Numbered from the stretch's first letter, positions 20,249 through 31,795 are shown. The stretch: 64,000 nt of DNA from Xanthostigma xanthostigma (GCA_963575645.1 OY754466.1:40642001-40706000), one strand, 5' to 3'. Numbers and translations are program-made. Notes: generated from the sequence alone by a model not told the origin.

Positions 20249-20441
20249 GACTTCTAGTGATAATGCGCCGAACTGTCCTAAGGGGGGTTTTTGACAGGTA
20301 AACTATGGAGGCATAAGGTAAACATTGATTTAGAAAAGCATGATGGAGGCTAGGTTAGCCTCCATCATGCTTTTCTAAATCAATGTTTACCTATCAAAAA
20401 CCCCCCTTAGGACAGTTCCGCGCATTTCTCACCAGAGGTCT
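20249..20441. repeat. Long hairpin with 37-bp perfect inner stem and 3-nt loop
   Basis: Inner arms 20316-20352 and 20356-20392 are perfect reverse complements over 37 bp with a GGT loop. Outer arms (AACTGTCCTAAGGGGGGTTT near 20272 and its complement near 20400) continue the stem, separated by about 14 unpaired bases in the left arm (around 20302-20315). There is an AGG-TAAAC duplication within the bulge. It may be a small foldback transposon or a source of hairpin RNA. Confidence 0.75.
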
Positions 20442-22725
20442 TACCATTCCTTTGGGTTTCGAATACGTATTCTCACAGAATCGCACTTCTCGTGTTTCTT
20501 CGTTGGTTGATTATATAGTGTGTTTTAATACTTATAACAAAAAATTACTGATATATTTTTTGCTTGTAATTGTATTAATAATGGTGTAAAAACAGGGCAA
20601 GGAATAAATAAAGACAAGCATTTCTGTTGACTTTATCTACCTCAATGAATGTAGTATAAAGGTAAAAACTTATAGAAACATAAAATTCCCAATTAAATAT
20701 ACAAAAGAAAATAAACACTAATTTATTTTTTTTATTATTATGTTAAAACTAACACTTCAACAAATGTATGTAATTTGAAAACTTCTCTTAGACCCCAAAT
20801 TACTATATAATTAAGATTTTTCTTTAGATACAACATTATTATGTTTTAAAAATTATGATAAATTGTGAACAATTTTTATTTTATATTAAATAAAGATGTT
20901 TAAAATATAATAAAATGCACCTGCTTTTATTACGCCTCGATCCAAAAATATATCACACAAAATAAAAAAAAACCGGCCGCTCTTTTGTTTTATGTATCTG
21001 TCAGAAATAAACTAGTTCGGCATGCTTTGATTAATTTTTACATGACGTGGAACATATTATGTAGGTAACCATGGCAACGAATAGGAAATATCATATTGAA
21101 TACTAGCCATTACCCGCGTCACCTCACGCGATATCAGAAATTGTATTTTCTTTATTATAATCAAATGTCAACATTTTTGAAGTTGGAATGGTCCCGTCGC
21201 CCAATTGGCTGGAATTATTTTCTTAATTTATTGCAGTTGTTTTTGGAACTGAGAATGTTGTAAAAGACAATAAATACATTTTATACAAATTAGAAGTAAC
21301 GCCTCGTCTGGAGACATGCGCAGTAAATCACTGTAGTTTTGGTGCTTTTAATTTTAAATTAACGTTGCCACTGTTTTATGTGTGCCCTTGTCGGACAAAA
21401 CAAATAGTTAAACATTAATCAATCTGTGACCTGACCACAAATCTTCTCAACTCGCAAGAACTTAATTATTTCATAAGGCATCAGCCCTTCATTGGTGAAT
21501 GATGTCTGCGTTTCATAGTAGTAAAAGACTTGAACAATAACAATAATGTTTTAACAAAATATTATTGCCAGAGATGTTTAATTTTTCATTAATAAAAACA
21601 TTTAAAACTATCACAATAGCAATTAGCAAGCAATGTCAATCCAAAACGTAGAACATTTTTTAAACACATTAAATTAATATTCAAAATTCAATTAACAATA
21701 ATAATTAAATTTAAATGATGCCAGTATTTCATAAAAGTAATAATAAATACCAGAAATTAGACAGTGTTATACACAGATATCTAGACCAACGGTGGGAAAC
21801 CTCCTACCCGCGAAACTTTTCTATCTGGCCCGCGAGATCTTTAGTAGAAACTGTAGACAAATATTTTTCGATGTAATTCGTCTAGTTTAAATTGAATATT
21901 AAATGAACATAGCAACATATATGTTGATAATTTAGTACTATAATGATAAAACTAACATCCATTAAATAAATAAAAACCCTGCCAACAATATAATGTATTT
22001 GCTAACACAGGCAGTGTGGCTTTATTATGTGAACGTAACTCTTTTGTTTTTAGACAAAATAAAAAATTTAACCCCTTAATACATCCCTTAAAATAATACT
22101 TTTTTCTTAATATAAATATTACTATCAATTTATCAAATTAAATCCACCCTTCACTAAGTAAATCCATATATATAGGTACAAACTGATGTTTTCATAAAAT
22201 TTTTAAGTCCGGTCCTATCGGACCGATTTTAATATAATTTTGGCAGCACATTTTTATATTTACTAATAGGTTAAATTTAAATTTTGAAACGATTCGGAGA
22301 ATTTTTTCGGTATTTTTGGAGCCAGAAATATTAATTATTCAACCCCTAAAACCCACTCTTAAAATGGCCCCATTGGGGTCGGTCCTGGCGTTATGTTATG
22401 TAACATTGGAAATATGTTATGTCATTATTAAGTATTCACAGAAATTGTTCGAAGTTGTCCCTGTTTTGTTGGACACAAAGATCCGTTCGTCCGCGTAGCC
22501 ATATGCTTCTGTACACGCTTGTAGTAGCGATAAGGGCCTTCCGCAAACTATTTGAGATGCATTTCCGATTTGTGCTATCATTTCTTTGCGCGTGTTAACG
22601 AGGCTTTTGAATCAATTAAATAAAATTTAAAAAAAGGCTGTTTCTCTCTTATTTTTGAGTTTTGGTAAAAAAGTGCCTTAAAAAAAAATTGGTTGTCTGT
22701 AAAGTCGGTTTACGGACGATAGTTT
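20442..22725. other. Long AT-rich stretch without genes
   Basis: No recognisable gene. A short block at 21165-21225 (TCAAATGTCAACATTTTTGA, then GTTGGAATGG) recurs at 36545-36610. A hAT-like end fragment (CAACGGTGGGAAACCTCC) occurs near 21785-21845. Around 22205-22230 there is a short dyad (GTCCGGTCCTATCGGACCG). Confidence 0.5.
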
Positions 22726-23110
22726 TACGTGATAACGTATTCCGCTCGAATATCATATTTAATAATACATAACCTAAATTTTAGTAGCTGTCAAACTATA
22801 TTTTTACCGACTTATAATTTGATCAACCAAAGCAAAATACATATTTTTAAGCAATTATAAAAGACATTTAAAAGAATGTATATATATTATAAATTTGTTA
22901 ACAAACCGTATAATTTATCTGGCCATCTGTCAGATGTAGCTTTCACTGGAACAGCCGAAAAAAATGTTGAACGCACACTACTCTCTGACGTCACGCGAGA
23001 AGAGAGAGACTATCGCTTATATCGCGCTCTCGCTTGCGGAACGTTACTCTTTTTCGTGCGTGCAGCCGGTGTTTCATCAATTTATAAGACGTTATCACGT
23101 CAATATTTAT
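22726..23110. repeat. Dispersed repeat with GACGTGATAACGT-type ends
   Basis: The left part (TACGTGATAACGTATTCCG, ATAATACATAACCTAAATTT) and the right part (TTTTTCGTGCGTGCAGCCGG, TTATAAGACGTTATCACGTC) both recur at 58340-58930 in the same order. The two ends are inverted copies of TGACGTGATAACG. The interior includes short CG-containing runs (CGCTTATATCGCGCTCTCGC). It is non-coding. Confidence 0.6.
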
Positions 23111-23199
23111 TCGTCTATTTGATTTCTACACGCTGTTAAAAAAATCATTTTGTATTGTTTCGATGCCCCTTTCCCTAAACAAGGGATCCTATGCGCATT

Positions 23200-23700
23200 C
23201 TTTTGGCGATCGTACTTTTTTCAGTCAGACTATATACCGTTTGCGAATGGACATATCGTATAGGTCGTGCGTGAGGTGCAGAGTGTGGTGGTGTGGCTAC
23301 AGTCCAAGTTGAGAGTGGCGGTGCGGCGCGGCTGTCGGCGGCCCGGGCTGCTGCAGCAACAGTGATCAAGTGACAAGCAGTTTGATTGATGACGTGCCCC
23401 GCGTGTAATTAGATTCACATTATTAACTATTTATGTCCAATCCTTCTATATATTCATATACACACACATCCATAAAACCACGCCATACTTTGCCGCAGAC
23501 AGAGCCGGGCAGGGCAGAGCACCCTATACCTGGATGCGGTGTGAACACAGGAGTTTGGATGGCAGGGGTGACGGAGGGCCATCGCCTGCATAAACTGACA
23601 CCAACCGTGATAAAAACACATTTTAGGTGTATACAGACTGTTCTCAAATCGATTAACTCAAGTTGAAGTCTGCAGATCACTTTTTGTAGCGGAACTTCTT
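23200..23700 (+). promoter_or_regulatory. GC-rich island, candidate host promoter or 5' exon
   Basis: This is the most GC-rich non-transposon stretch in the window (GGCGGTGCGGCGCGGCTGTC and GGCGGCCCGGGCTGCTGCAG near 23310-23350). TCAGTC at 23221-23226 fits the arthropod initiator TCAGTY, and GGACA at 23249-23253 resembles a downstream promoter element, but at +27, one base off the usual +28. ORFs on both strands (up to 85 codons) carry no domain. It could instead be a GC-rich repeat; confidence is low. Confidence 0.25.
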
Positions 23701-23802
23701 GAGGCGTTTTGCACTTTTTCAGTACAATAATGCTTCAAAGGCGAAGCCGAGGGCATCGTGACGCGCAGTGCAAGATATCAAACTTTCGGCCAGTATAGTG
23801 TA

Positions 23803-23946
23803 TATGTTACGGTTAATACAAGAAAGTAGTTAATTCGCGAATTAATCGGCTAATTACCCGAATTAACCAATCCTTGACGTTGGTTAATTCGGGTATTAGC
23901 CGGTTAATTCGCGAATAAACTACTTTCTTGTATTAACCGTAACATA
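23803..23946. mobile_element. 144-bp foldback MITE (TA target), copy 2
   Basis: By eye it is essentially identical to 381-524, flanked by TA (23801-23802, 23947-23948), and nested in the left arm of the surrounding foldback. The intact right arm (GTGTATACTTC near 24780) shows the pre-insertion order. Confidence 0.85.
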
Positions 23947-24573
23947 TATACTATTTTTCTGCAGATCTCAGTCGTAAGTACGCTTATTAAATACATTAAT
24001 TTATTAGTTACGTATTAATTACATAAAAACACAGATAAATTCCAAGCAAGCAGATTTGAGGTTATATACGTAAAAACGCGAATGACAGCTGTTCGCGACT
24101 ATTATCTAAAATGTAATAGGGTTGCTATGGAAACGACATCTAAACAACAGTTGGTTGGTTGTTTTTGCTTTACTTACGCACGAACGTACGAACTTCCCGT
24201 ATTGTAACGTGTAATCCCACCAATGGGTATAAATATCAGATTTTTTGCTTTATAATCGATGCCGATTATAAAGCAAAAAATCTGATATTTACCCATTGGT
24301 GGGATTACACGCTACATTAGGGGAAGTTCGTTAACTTTCGATCGAGGTATGAAGAAAAAGCTTTTCTTCATACCTCGATCGAAAATGCATACTTTCGGCA
24401 CCAATTGTAAGGCAGAAAGTCTAACATTTACTCCTTGGTGGGATTACACGCTACATTACAGGAAGTTCGTGCGGTAGCAAAGCAAAAAACAACCAATCAG
24501 CTGTTGTTTAGATGTCGTTTCCATAGCAACCCTATTACGTTTTAGCTAATAGTCGCGAACAGCTGTCATTCTT

Positions 24574-24665
24574 TTTTTTTATTTTAAAGAGAAAAACAAA
24601 ACAAAATGTGCTTCAATCCCTAGGATTATTAGCAGTAAACATATAATAATATATAAATACATATT
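24574..24665 (-). mobile_element. Truncated poly(A)-tailed retroposon, 92 bp
   Basis: It is flanked by a perfect 13-bp duplication AGCTGTCATTCTT (24561-24573, 24666-24678). Read on the minus strand it ends in an A-rich tail (AAAATAAAAAAAA). This is the signature of a 5'-truncated LINE or SINE tail inserted by target-primed reverse transcription. No coding sequence remains. Confidence 0.8.
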
Positions 24666-24842
24666 AGCTGTCATTCTTGTTTTTGCGTATATAACCTCAA
24701 AGCTTCTTGCTTGTAATTTATCTGTTTTTATGTAATTAATTAATTAATGTATATAATAGGCGTGATTACGACCGAGGTATGAAGTATACACGACACTATG
24801 GCCGAAAGTGTGATATCTTGCCCTGTGTGCCATGATGCCTGA

Positions 24843-25435
24843 AGACTATTAGGTAAAATGTAATATTGTGGTGTAATATACTATTTCTGATTGATCTATG
24901 ACTGCCACGAAGTGAGGATAAAGTTAAAGTTGAAAATACATGACATGCTAAAAACACATGAGTTGTAATTAAAATCATTGGATTGGATGGTCACTTTACG
25001 TATTGTTTAAAAATATCCAAAGAAAACCTGCTGCAGGCCCAATATTTTAAAACATCTTATATAAATAATATATAATCATTTGTACGACGCCTTATAATAA
25101 AATATTGTACGGTTGTTATTAATATTTGATACGGAATCATCATTTGTTTCAAGACAGGTGTAGAGTGTAGAACATTTTTTCAGATTCTCTAAATTAAAAA
25201 GTAAATGGAGTCTCTCATTTTTTGTCACACAACATAACACCTACTCGCTTTTTTATTGCAATCAAAACTATAAAATTGATCTAAACATAAACTTTTTTTT
25301 TCGTATAGGATATTTAAATTACAATACCTAATTACTTTATAAATTATTGGGGAAATCTCTGCCTGCAGTAATTTCGTTTTTATATGCGGATTTATCAGGA
25401 TTTTTGGGTGTTTTAATTACAAAAAGACAGAATAC
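24843..25435. other. No gene seen
   Basis: AT-rich sequence without recognisable ORFs or repeat ends. Confidence 0.5.
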
Positions 25436-25855
25436 ACGGTTTTAAGGGTTCGGTACATCCAATGAAAAAGCGGAATCCATGTGTTTGCCCGTCTGTCACA
25501 GCCAATTTTCTCCATTATTGGATGAAAAATTTGGTACATGATCCAATCACGGTCATATAGCGCAAATAAACTAAATCCGATTTTAAAAACTAATTTTGGG
25601 GACAAATGAGAAAATGCAAAAAAACATATTTTTCAAGTGCATCATGTGACATATCAAATGAAATGTTTCGCTACGAGAAATAAAAAAGTACTTTTTTGCA
25701 ATCTTAAAATACATAGTTTCAAAAATATTTAAGAAAATATAGTGTCTCCCCTCTCTTTATTTCCGAAACTACTGAGCCTAAAATATTGAAAAAAATAGGG
25801 AATGGTACATAACCTTCTCCACGCGAGTTCGGCTCGCACTTGACCGGTTTTTTAA
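25436..25855. repeat. Dispersed repeat ending GAGTTCGGCTCGCACTTGAC
   Basis: It starts near AAGGGTTCGGTACATCC and ends near CGCACTTGACCGGTTTTTT. This end motif is one I remember as very common in lepidopteran genomes; the remark is from memory and was not checked. It is non-coding in this copy. Confidence 0.5.
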
Positions 25856-27471
25856 GTAACTATTTTATTATAAGTTAGCATCGACCAGCGACTTCACTTG
25901 CTTTAAAAGTTCGTTTATATTGTAAACTTAACGTATATTATTGCAGAGATGACATCTTGCAGATGTCCTCCGCTGTTAGCCATTTACAATTTACTTAGCT
26001 AGCAGACGGCAGCAACACTATTTGACCTTTCTTAAGATTAAGATCTGGCTACGACCCCGCACCAAAGTAGGGGTCGAAGACGTATATTAGAAGATAAAGA
26101 ATTAGCTATTAGCAGCTATATTTATCTCTTCATACAACTACTGTTAGTACCTCAGATAAATAATAATAGAAAGGGATATAGCTTTGCGCGCATTTTTTGC
26201 TCTCCGAAACTAAACACATTTTAAATAACTAACTCTGTGAAAACAAAGCTATATCAATGTTGCCAAACCGCATGAAATGATGTAATTGATAAAGCATAGG
26301 CTAATAGAAATGCCACATTCAAGTCAGTTTGTAACTGATGTTATCAATGATATAGATAAAATATAATTTTAATTGAATAGAGCCAGTTTGCACCCGATAC
26401 TTTATTACTTTCCTTTTTCCCTGAGTCGACATTTGATAACGTTACAATTTGTCAATCTGTAGCAGCCAAATTACCATGGAGATTATACATGAATATTATT
26501 TTATTTTAATATTCTATAGAAAGTGGCATTTTTTGCGATTTTGCTGTGAATAAATAAGTGTATTCGGTGCATTTCGAACTGTTTACGATTTTTAAAAACG
26601 TTTAAAGATTTGTTCGTGTTGCTATGTATGTAAGAAAGCACGAAATAATTATTATCCTAAGCTGTCATTTCACCGATAAGTAAGACATTTTACCTTAGGT
26701 GTAGATTTTTGAATATGCTTTTGACAAAATTTTTATCAGTTAAATTTGATTAAACAAATCTACAATATATTTTTATCAACAATATAAGATTTACAAATTA
26801 ACAAATAACAAATAAAAAAAACACTTAAAAATTCTGCAAAATATTTTCGCTCTCGACGATCGCTTCGGACAAATCAGTCCATCTTCAGGAGTACAGACAT
26901 CATATAGGTACTGAATTTTTTAAATATGCAATTGTTTATAAAGGGTAACCGAAAAATTACCTGAGTTAATCATAGACTTACAGATTAATTAACTGTCGCT
27001 TTACATACTTCAAAACTTCACGCCTATAATATGTTATCGGTATTTAGAAAAAGACGAGCGCCTCTCTCTCATATTGGATGTTGTCATCAAACATTATATA
27101 GGGAATGCTAGGTCCATATACTATTACGTCTTTGGTTAGTGCCAATGGCATAATCCTTCATACAACGATCATAATAATAATTCATAAGTTATTCATGATA
27201 GTTCAGCGGACTTGTAGTATTAGTTGTAGAGACTATAAGATCTATTACAAGTAGCATACACACATTCCAAACAACCGCGTCTATTACAACAATCATTAGA
27301 TGCATCATTTATAATATAGACGAAGAAAGATGAAATGAACAACCGTGTTACGACTGACAACTGCGCCCCACACAGTACAGTCCAAAAGTATCTACTTCTC
27401 AACGTCTATATATCTGCGATTCTGCAGCTAATACTCATTTTCGTAAATTAGAAGACACTGGATACGAATGA
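25856..27471. other. No gene seen
   Basis: AT-rich spacer with scattered ORFs of up to 60 codons and no domains. I see nothing to annotate. Confidence 0.5.
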
Positions 27472-27479
27472 GGCTAGGC

Positions 27480-27801
27480 CAGGGGTCGGCAACCTTTTGA
27501 GACGGAAGAGCCAAAAGTTACAATTTACAAAATTTCCCAGTTTTTAAAGAGCCACTAAACATTTTCGTTTCAGTATTATAGTATTTGCTTATACAGGTAT
27601 AATATAATGTATATCCGAGGACGAAACGTCGCGACGGGGGCGGTGCGGGTGAGACGCGAGTGGAAATGGCTGAGACATAGACATGGTACTCAATCATGGA
27701 TCGATTGGACGACTTTTAAGGGTTTATATAATAAAATAATTATTTTTTTGCGTATGGAATTGGAAAGCCGCAGCAAAACAGCCGCAGGTTGCCGACCCCT
27801 G
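27480..27801. mobile_element. hAT MITE, CAGGGGTCGGCAACC family, copy 1
   Basis: Ends CAGGGGTCGGCAACCTTTTG and GCAGGTTGCCGACCCCTG are classic hAT termini. The flanking 8-bp duplication GGCTAGGC is perfect (27472-27479, 27802-27809). The 66-codon ORF inside is not a gene. Copy 2 is at 47637-47960. Confidence 0.92.
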
Positions 27802-27809
27802 GGCTAGGC

Positions 27810-28496
27810 AGTGGCCGTTCTTCCATGAGAACAACAAAAACTTAGGTATTAGGTACTTCATAGATTTCGAGAAACGATAATTTCATATCGCAGCTTTCCA
27901 AGTAGCAAATGAAAAGAGGGTAATGGTTTCTAGGAATAAAGTAAATCCTGAATGTCTCACTTGATTCGACTCAGTTTTGCCAGACGTTTCGATTTTTCGC
28001 GTTTAATTTTCATAGACAATCAGCATTATTTAATAAACCTCATATCGTATCATATAATATCAGAAGCATTGACAATAAAAATATTAACCACCTGATTTTA
28101 TTGGAGTGAAGCGAAGTGCACAAAGCATGTACATGTTATGTATTTATAACAGTTTAATGTAATTCAAACAAGATATTAAATATCATTAAAGACGGGATAT
28201 TTTGAGTGAAAATGATCGAACTATTCGATTATTAAAATATCACAGTGTCTCGTGAGGTTATTCAAAATCACTCGAATGCTTCATATATATATATATATAA
28301 AAATTACGACTTATGATACAATCTGCAGTAATAAGTTATTATATAACGCTCTCTCTTTACTCTTTAAACATTGCGTGTAATTGTCTCTCTCAGATTGCAT
28401 TTCACAGTATTGAATATGATTACTTAGTCTTTTATCTGCCTCTGTTCTATAAATCACCGCATGCAAATGACTCTCTCAATTGTTAGCTATTCGTTA
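27810..28496. other. No gene seen
   Basis: AT-rich sequence with a short (AT)n run near 28287-28302. Confidence 0.5.
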
Positions 28497-29640
28497 TTAT
28501 AATCATATACTTTTATTATATACCGAGCATAAAAATAAAATCGCAATCGAACCATTTCTGTCTGTTTTTAAGTGGTAAGAGCTCGTTGGCTCTGATTGAC
28601 AACGTCATAGATAAAGACATAAAACTTTTGATAAAGAGAGATATACTCCATGCTAATATACAGGGTGAGTCAGACCACCCGTATCAGTCGCTTTTTTCGA
28701 AAACGGTTAGTCGTAGAGAGTTGTGTCAAAAATCTGTATTATAAAAGCCCTAATGAAGAATCGAATGGTGATATTTTTTCCCCCCGGAAAGGTCGGCTTC
28801 CCTGTTAGTTTGCTCCGGAATGTTCAGAACTCCGGAATGTTAAATGGCACGATAGGTCGAAAGTGGTATTGTTGAAAAGATCTTTAAAAAATAAGCAAGT
28901 TTTGTAGGACATTTTTTTTTGTTACTGCCACCCCTGTTAAGTAATGTTCGTTTGAAATTATTAAATGAACATGTCAGAATAACAAACTTAATTTTAAAAG
29001 TCGGCATTTAAAATCTAGTTACCTAATTAAACTATGTCACAATAAGTTTTCAATAATTGAAATTGTTTTTTTTTTGTCGGAAAATACTTCCAGGTACTCA
29101 TAACATATCTAGAAGAGCTCTGCAGTGTTTAGAAGTAAATTGAAGACAGTTTGAACATTTGTGACATTGTTTAATTAGGTAACTAGATTTTAAATGCCAA
29201 CTTTTAAAATTAAGTTTGTTATTCTTACATGTTAATTTAATAATTTCAAACGAATATTACTTAACAGGGGTGGCAGTAACGAAAAAAAATGTCCTACAAA
29301 ACTTGCTTATTTTTCAAAGATCTTTTCAACAATACCACTTTCGATCTATCGTGCCATTTAACATTCCGGAGTTCTGAAAATTCCGGAGCAAACTAACAGG
29401 GAAGCCGACCTTTCCGGGGGGAAAAAATATCACCATTCGATTCTTCATTAGGGCTTTTATTATACAGATTTTTGACACAGCTCTCTACGACTAACCGTTT
29501 TCGAAAAAAACGACTGATACGGGTGGTCTGACTCACCCTGTATATGTATAATATGTATTGTCGGAATAACCAAGGAATTACTTCGATACGTCTTATTGCC
29601 TTCGCTCACCGCACATTGAGTAAATAGACAAAGCTTCATA
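28497..29640. repeat. Dispersed repeat family X, copy 1, split by a MITE
   Basis: 28497-28660 (CCGAGCATAAAAATAAAATC, GAGCTCGTTGGCTCTGATTG) and 29541-29640 (TTGTCGGAATAACCAAGGAA, CTCACCGCACATTGAGTA) are the two halves of a repeat that appears whole, in the same orientation, near 60655-60948 and 44514-44820, and inverted at 39855 and 49578. It is non-coding; class unknown. Confidence 0.75.
28661..29540. mobile_element. TA-flanked 880-bp foldback MITE with CAGGGTGAGTCAGACCACCC ends
   Basis: The arms are inverted over about 400 bp (CAGGGTGAGTCAGACCACCC on the left, reverse complement on the right), flanked by TA (28659-28660, 29541-29542). CAGGGTG plus TA suggests a Tc1/mariner group member, as at 2184-2633. 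The uninterrupted X copy at 60800 (GCTAATATATTGTCGG) gives the empty site. Confidence 0.88.
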
Positions 29641-29859
29641 TAGTAATTATTATATATTATGTTGTTATTACCGAATGCATAGACCGATAGAATGAATTGT
29701 ATTTTCACCACATAATACCTAACCACAAAAATACTAATGCATTGCACAGCATCAAATGCGATTATTTACGTCTTTTATCTGTACCTACTATAATCAAAAT
29801 CGAGAACAAATTCGTTGGAGAGTTGAAACATTCTACATCATTTCGAATGAATCATTCGA

Positions 29860-30239
29860 TATTGGAAAATGGGAATCAGGTTTCAATATTATGAATTAAA
29901 TAACACTTTTATTCTTCAAATAATTATTCTTTTTATTTAAAAAGACGCACTAAGGAAGGCAGTGTTAACTGTATGAATATCTGTATTAGACTATTTCCTA
30001 TAATATACTTAAAAACCATATGAGGGATCTTTTCTATACTTATCTTAAAACTATCGCATAAACATAAGTACTTGAAACCCTTATATTCTTGACAGAATAT
30101 TTTCTCTGTGTATTTACTTTTTATCACTTAAGAAAAATAATCATTCATCACTTAATATTATATAATAGATATATATTTGTTTTGAAACTATTACTAAAAT
30201 AGTAAAGATTAATTTTTGTATCCTTGTAATATTCCAACA
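29860..30239 (-). repeat. copia 3' LTR (380 bp)
   Basis: In element orientation it runs from TGTTGGAATATTACAAGG to CATTTTCCAATA. A 64-codon ORF appears in both LTR copies and is not a gene. Confidence 0.9.
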
Positions 30240-30256
30240 CGCCCCCTCAAAAATTA
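30240..30256 (-). promoter_or_regulatory. copia polypurine tract
   Basis: On the minus strand TTTTTGAGGGGGCG directly precedes the 3' LTR, the expected plus-strand primer site. Confidence 0.8.
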
Positions 30257-30516
30257 ATCGGGTAGCTTGCATAAAATATATTTCAATACATATATTTAAA
30301 TATAATTAGCTCGAATACATTATATTTTATAATTTCTTATTATATTAACTACTAACTTCTAACTACCTTCCTTCCTTGTGCTTTCTGGGGAATATTTACA
30401 ATGGTCCAGCATTTGCTGCTATGGATTAGGGAAAACCCAGAAAAACCTAATCAGACCATATTGCTTAATTCATTTATATTACATTATATTGCAATTTATA
30501 ATTCTTTAACAACCAA

Positions 30517-30780
30517 TTATTCCAAGCCCATTCCAGCTCTCAGCTCTCGAAATTTGGCTGCCGGTAGTGGCTTTGTCAGTATATCTGCAAGTTGGTTACC
30601 TGTGGAAATATATTGCAATTTAATTACATTTTTTTTTAATTTGTTCCCTGGAAAAATGGTATTTTATGTCGATATGCTTCGACCTTTTGTGACTGGTGGG
30701 ATTATTTGCAATACTATACAACCATTATTATCTTCAAAAATTAATACTGGTTTTGAAATAATTATGTGGATACTTTTATA
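30517..30780 (-). pseudogene. pol: copia pol C-terminus (RNase H tail)
   Basis: Minus-strand translation gives FEDNNGCIVLQ, a degenerate stretch, then LKKNVIKLQYISTGNQLADI, LTKPLPAAKFRELRAGMGLE and a stop at 30517-30519. ADILTKPL near the end is the conserved C-terminal motif of copia polyproteins. It is separated from the preceding RNase H piece by frame breaks. Confidence 0.8.
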
Positions 30781-30867
30781 AAGTCACTAGCTTTAACCAC
30801 AATGCTTCTATAACAGCCTCGAAAAAGCCATATATTCAGCTTCTGTTGATTAAGTTGCTACAGACAA

Positions 30868-31056
30868 TTATCTCTCTGTATTCCAACTTATTATACATTG
30901 CTCAAATAATTTAAATAAATAACCAGTTGTACTTTTTCTATCATTATTGTCATTTCCACCCCAATCAAAATCTACATACCCAATTAATATATTTTCATAA
31001 TCACCGCGTGTATATGTTAATTTCAAATCTATTGAGCCTTTTAAATATCTTAACAC
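30868..31056 (-). pseudogene. pol: copia RNase H fragment
   Basis: It contains MLRYLKGSIDLKLTY and GYVDFDWGGNDNNDRKSTTG, the copia RNase H start (R-YLKGT... then D-x-DW-G...R-S-TTGY). The catalytic-type acidic residues are present. A stop and frame changes separate it from RT upstream (31066). Confidence 0.85.
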
Positions 31057-31065
31057 ACGTTTAAG

Positions 31066-31473
31066 TCAAACCCACAGTTCTTTATTATTTTTATTCATAT
31101 ATCTACTCAGTATGTTTACTGCTGTACTTAAATCGGGTCGTGTACATATCATTACGTACATTAAACATCCAATAACGTTTCTACACGGTGCATCGTATTT
31201 TTCATCTGAGTTTAAAGCATTATAATCTAATCTATTTTCAAGTGGTGTACTCACGGGGTTGCAATCAGTCATTCTAAATTTATTTAAAATTGTTTTAATG
31301 TAAGCGCTTTGGTCTAGAGTTATTTTATTATCACATCTCGTGATTTTTATCCCGAGAAAAAGTCTAATTTCTTTCAAATCTACCATTGAAAATTTATTCA
31401 TCAAATAATGTTTGAAACTATTCATTGTTTCAATATTAGCCGTTGTAATGACAAGATCGTCAACATAGAGCAC
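31066..31473 (-). pseudogene. pol: copia reverse transcriptase, YVDD half
   Basis: It begins MLYVDDLVITTANIETMNSF, holding the YVDD active site, followed by FLGIKITRCDNKITLDQSAY, TPLENRLDYNA and YVMICTRPDLSTAVNILSRY, all standard copia RT/connection motifs. The ORF is cut off from its N-terminal half by the 57-bp insertion at 31487-31543. Confidence 0.9.
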
Positions 31474-31795
31474 AACATAAATATTTATTCCATTCCACGC
31501 ATATAGCCATAGCAGCTGAGCGTGTTATAATAATAATAAAAAAAACATAAATATTTTTACTTACATCACCTTTATCTAAAATATAAATGCATCTATCTAC
31601 AGCTGAATTTTGAAATCCTTTTTCTTTGAGAGTTAGCTCAAATATCTCAAACCAGCACCTTGCTGCTTGTTTCAGACCGTACAAAGCTTTATTTAATTTA
31701 CATACTTGATTATTTTTGCTAGAAACTCCCTCAAGTACTTTCATATATATTTCTTCTTCTAACACCCCATTAAGGAAAGCTGTTTTAACATCCAT
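31460..31795 (-). pseudogene. pol: copia reverse transcriptase, palm N-half
   Basis: It starts MDVKTAFLNGVLEEEIYMKV, the first catalytic Asp motif of copia RT, then LNKALYGLKQAARCWFEIFE. After about residue 84 the frame enters the 57-bp retroposon, so the last residues are not RT. Confidence 0.9.
31487..31543 (+). mobile_element. 57-bp retroposon tail inserted in copia RT
   Basis: The duplication AACATAAATATTT (31474-31486, 31544-31556) flanks a 57-bp insert that ends in (ATA)n followed by poly(A). This is the hallmark of a 5'-truncated SINE or LINE end. It lies between the two catalytic motifs of RT and destroys the frame. The body (CATATAGCCATAGCAGCTGA) may be the 3' tail of a SINE; not identified. 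Confidence 0.85.

Larger units (their letters stand above)
23748..24842. mobile_element. 1.1-kb foldback element with nested insertions
   Basis: The arms are inverted copies over some 450 bp each. GCAAGATATCAAACTTTCGG on the left pairs with CCGAAAGTGTGATATCTTGC on the right; the pairing continues through AGCTGTTCGCGACTATT and ACCCATTGGTGGGATTACAC. The centre holds a further near-perfect palindrome (AAAAAGCTTTTCTTCATACC) near 24350. The left arm is broken by a 144-bp MITE, the right arm by a poly(A)-tailed retroposon. It is non-coding; the family is unassigned. Confidence 0.8.

Noticed and set aside
28141-28320. (AT)n run and short dyads as an origin or regulatory site
   Set aside because: Simple AT microsatellite in AT-rich DNA; no supporting motif.
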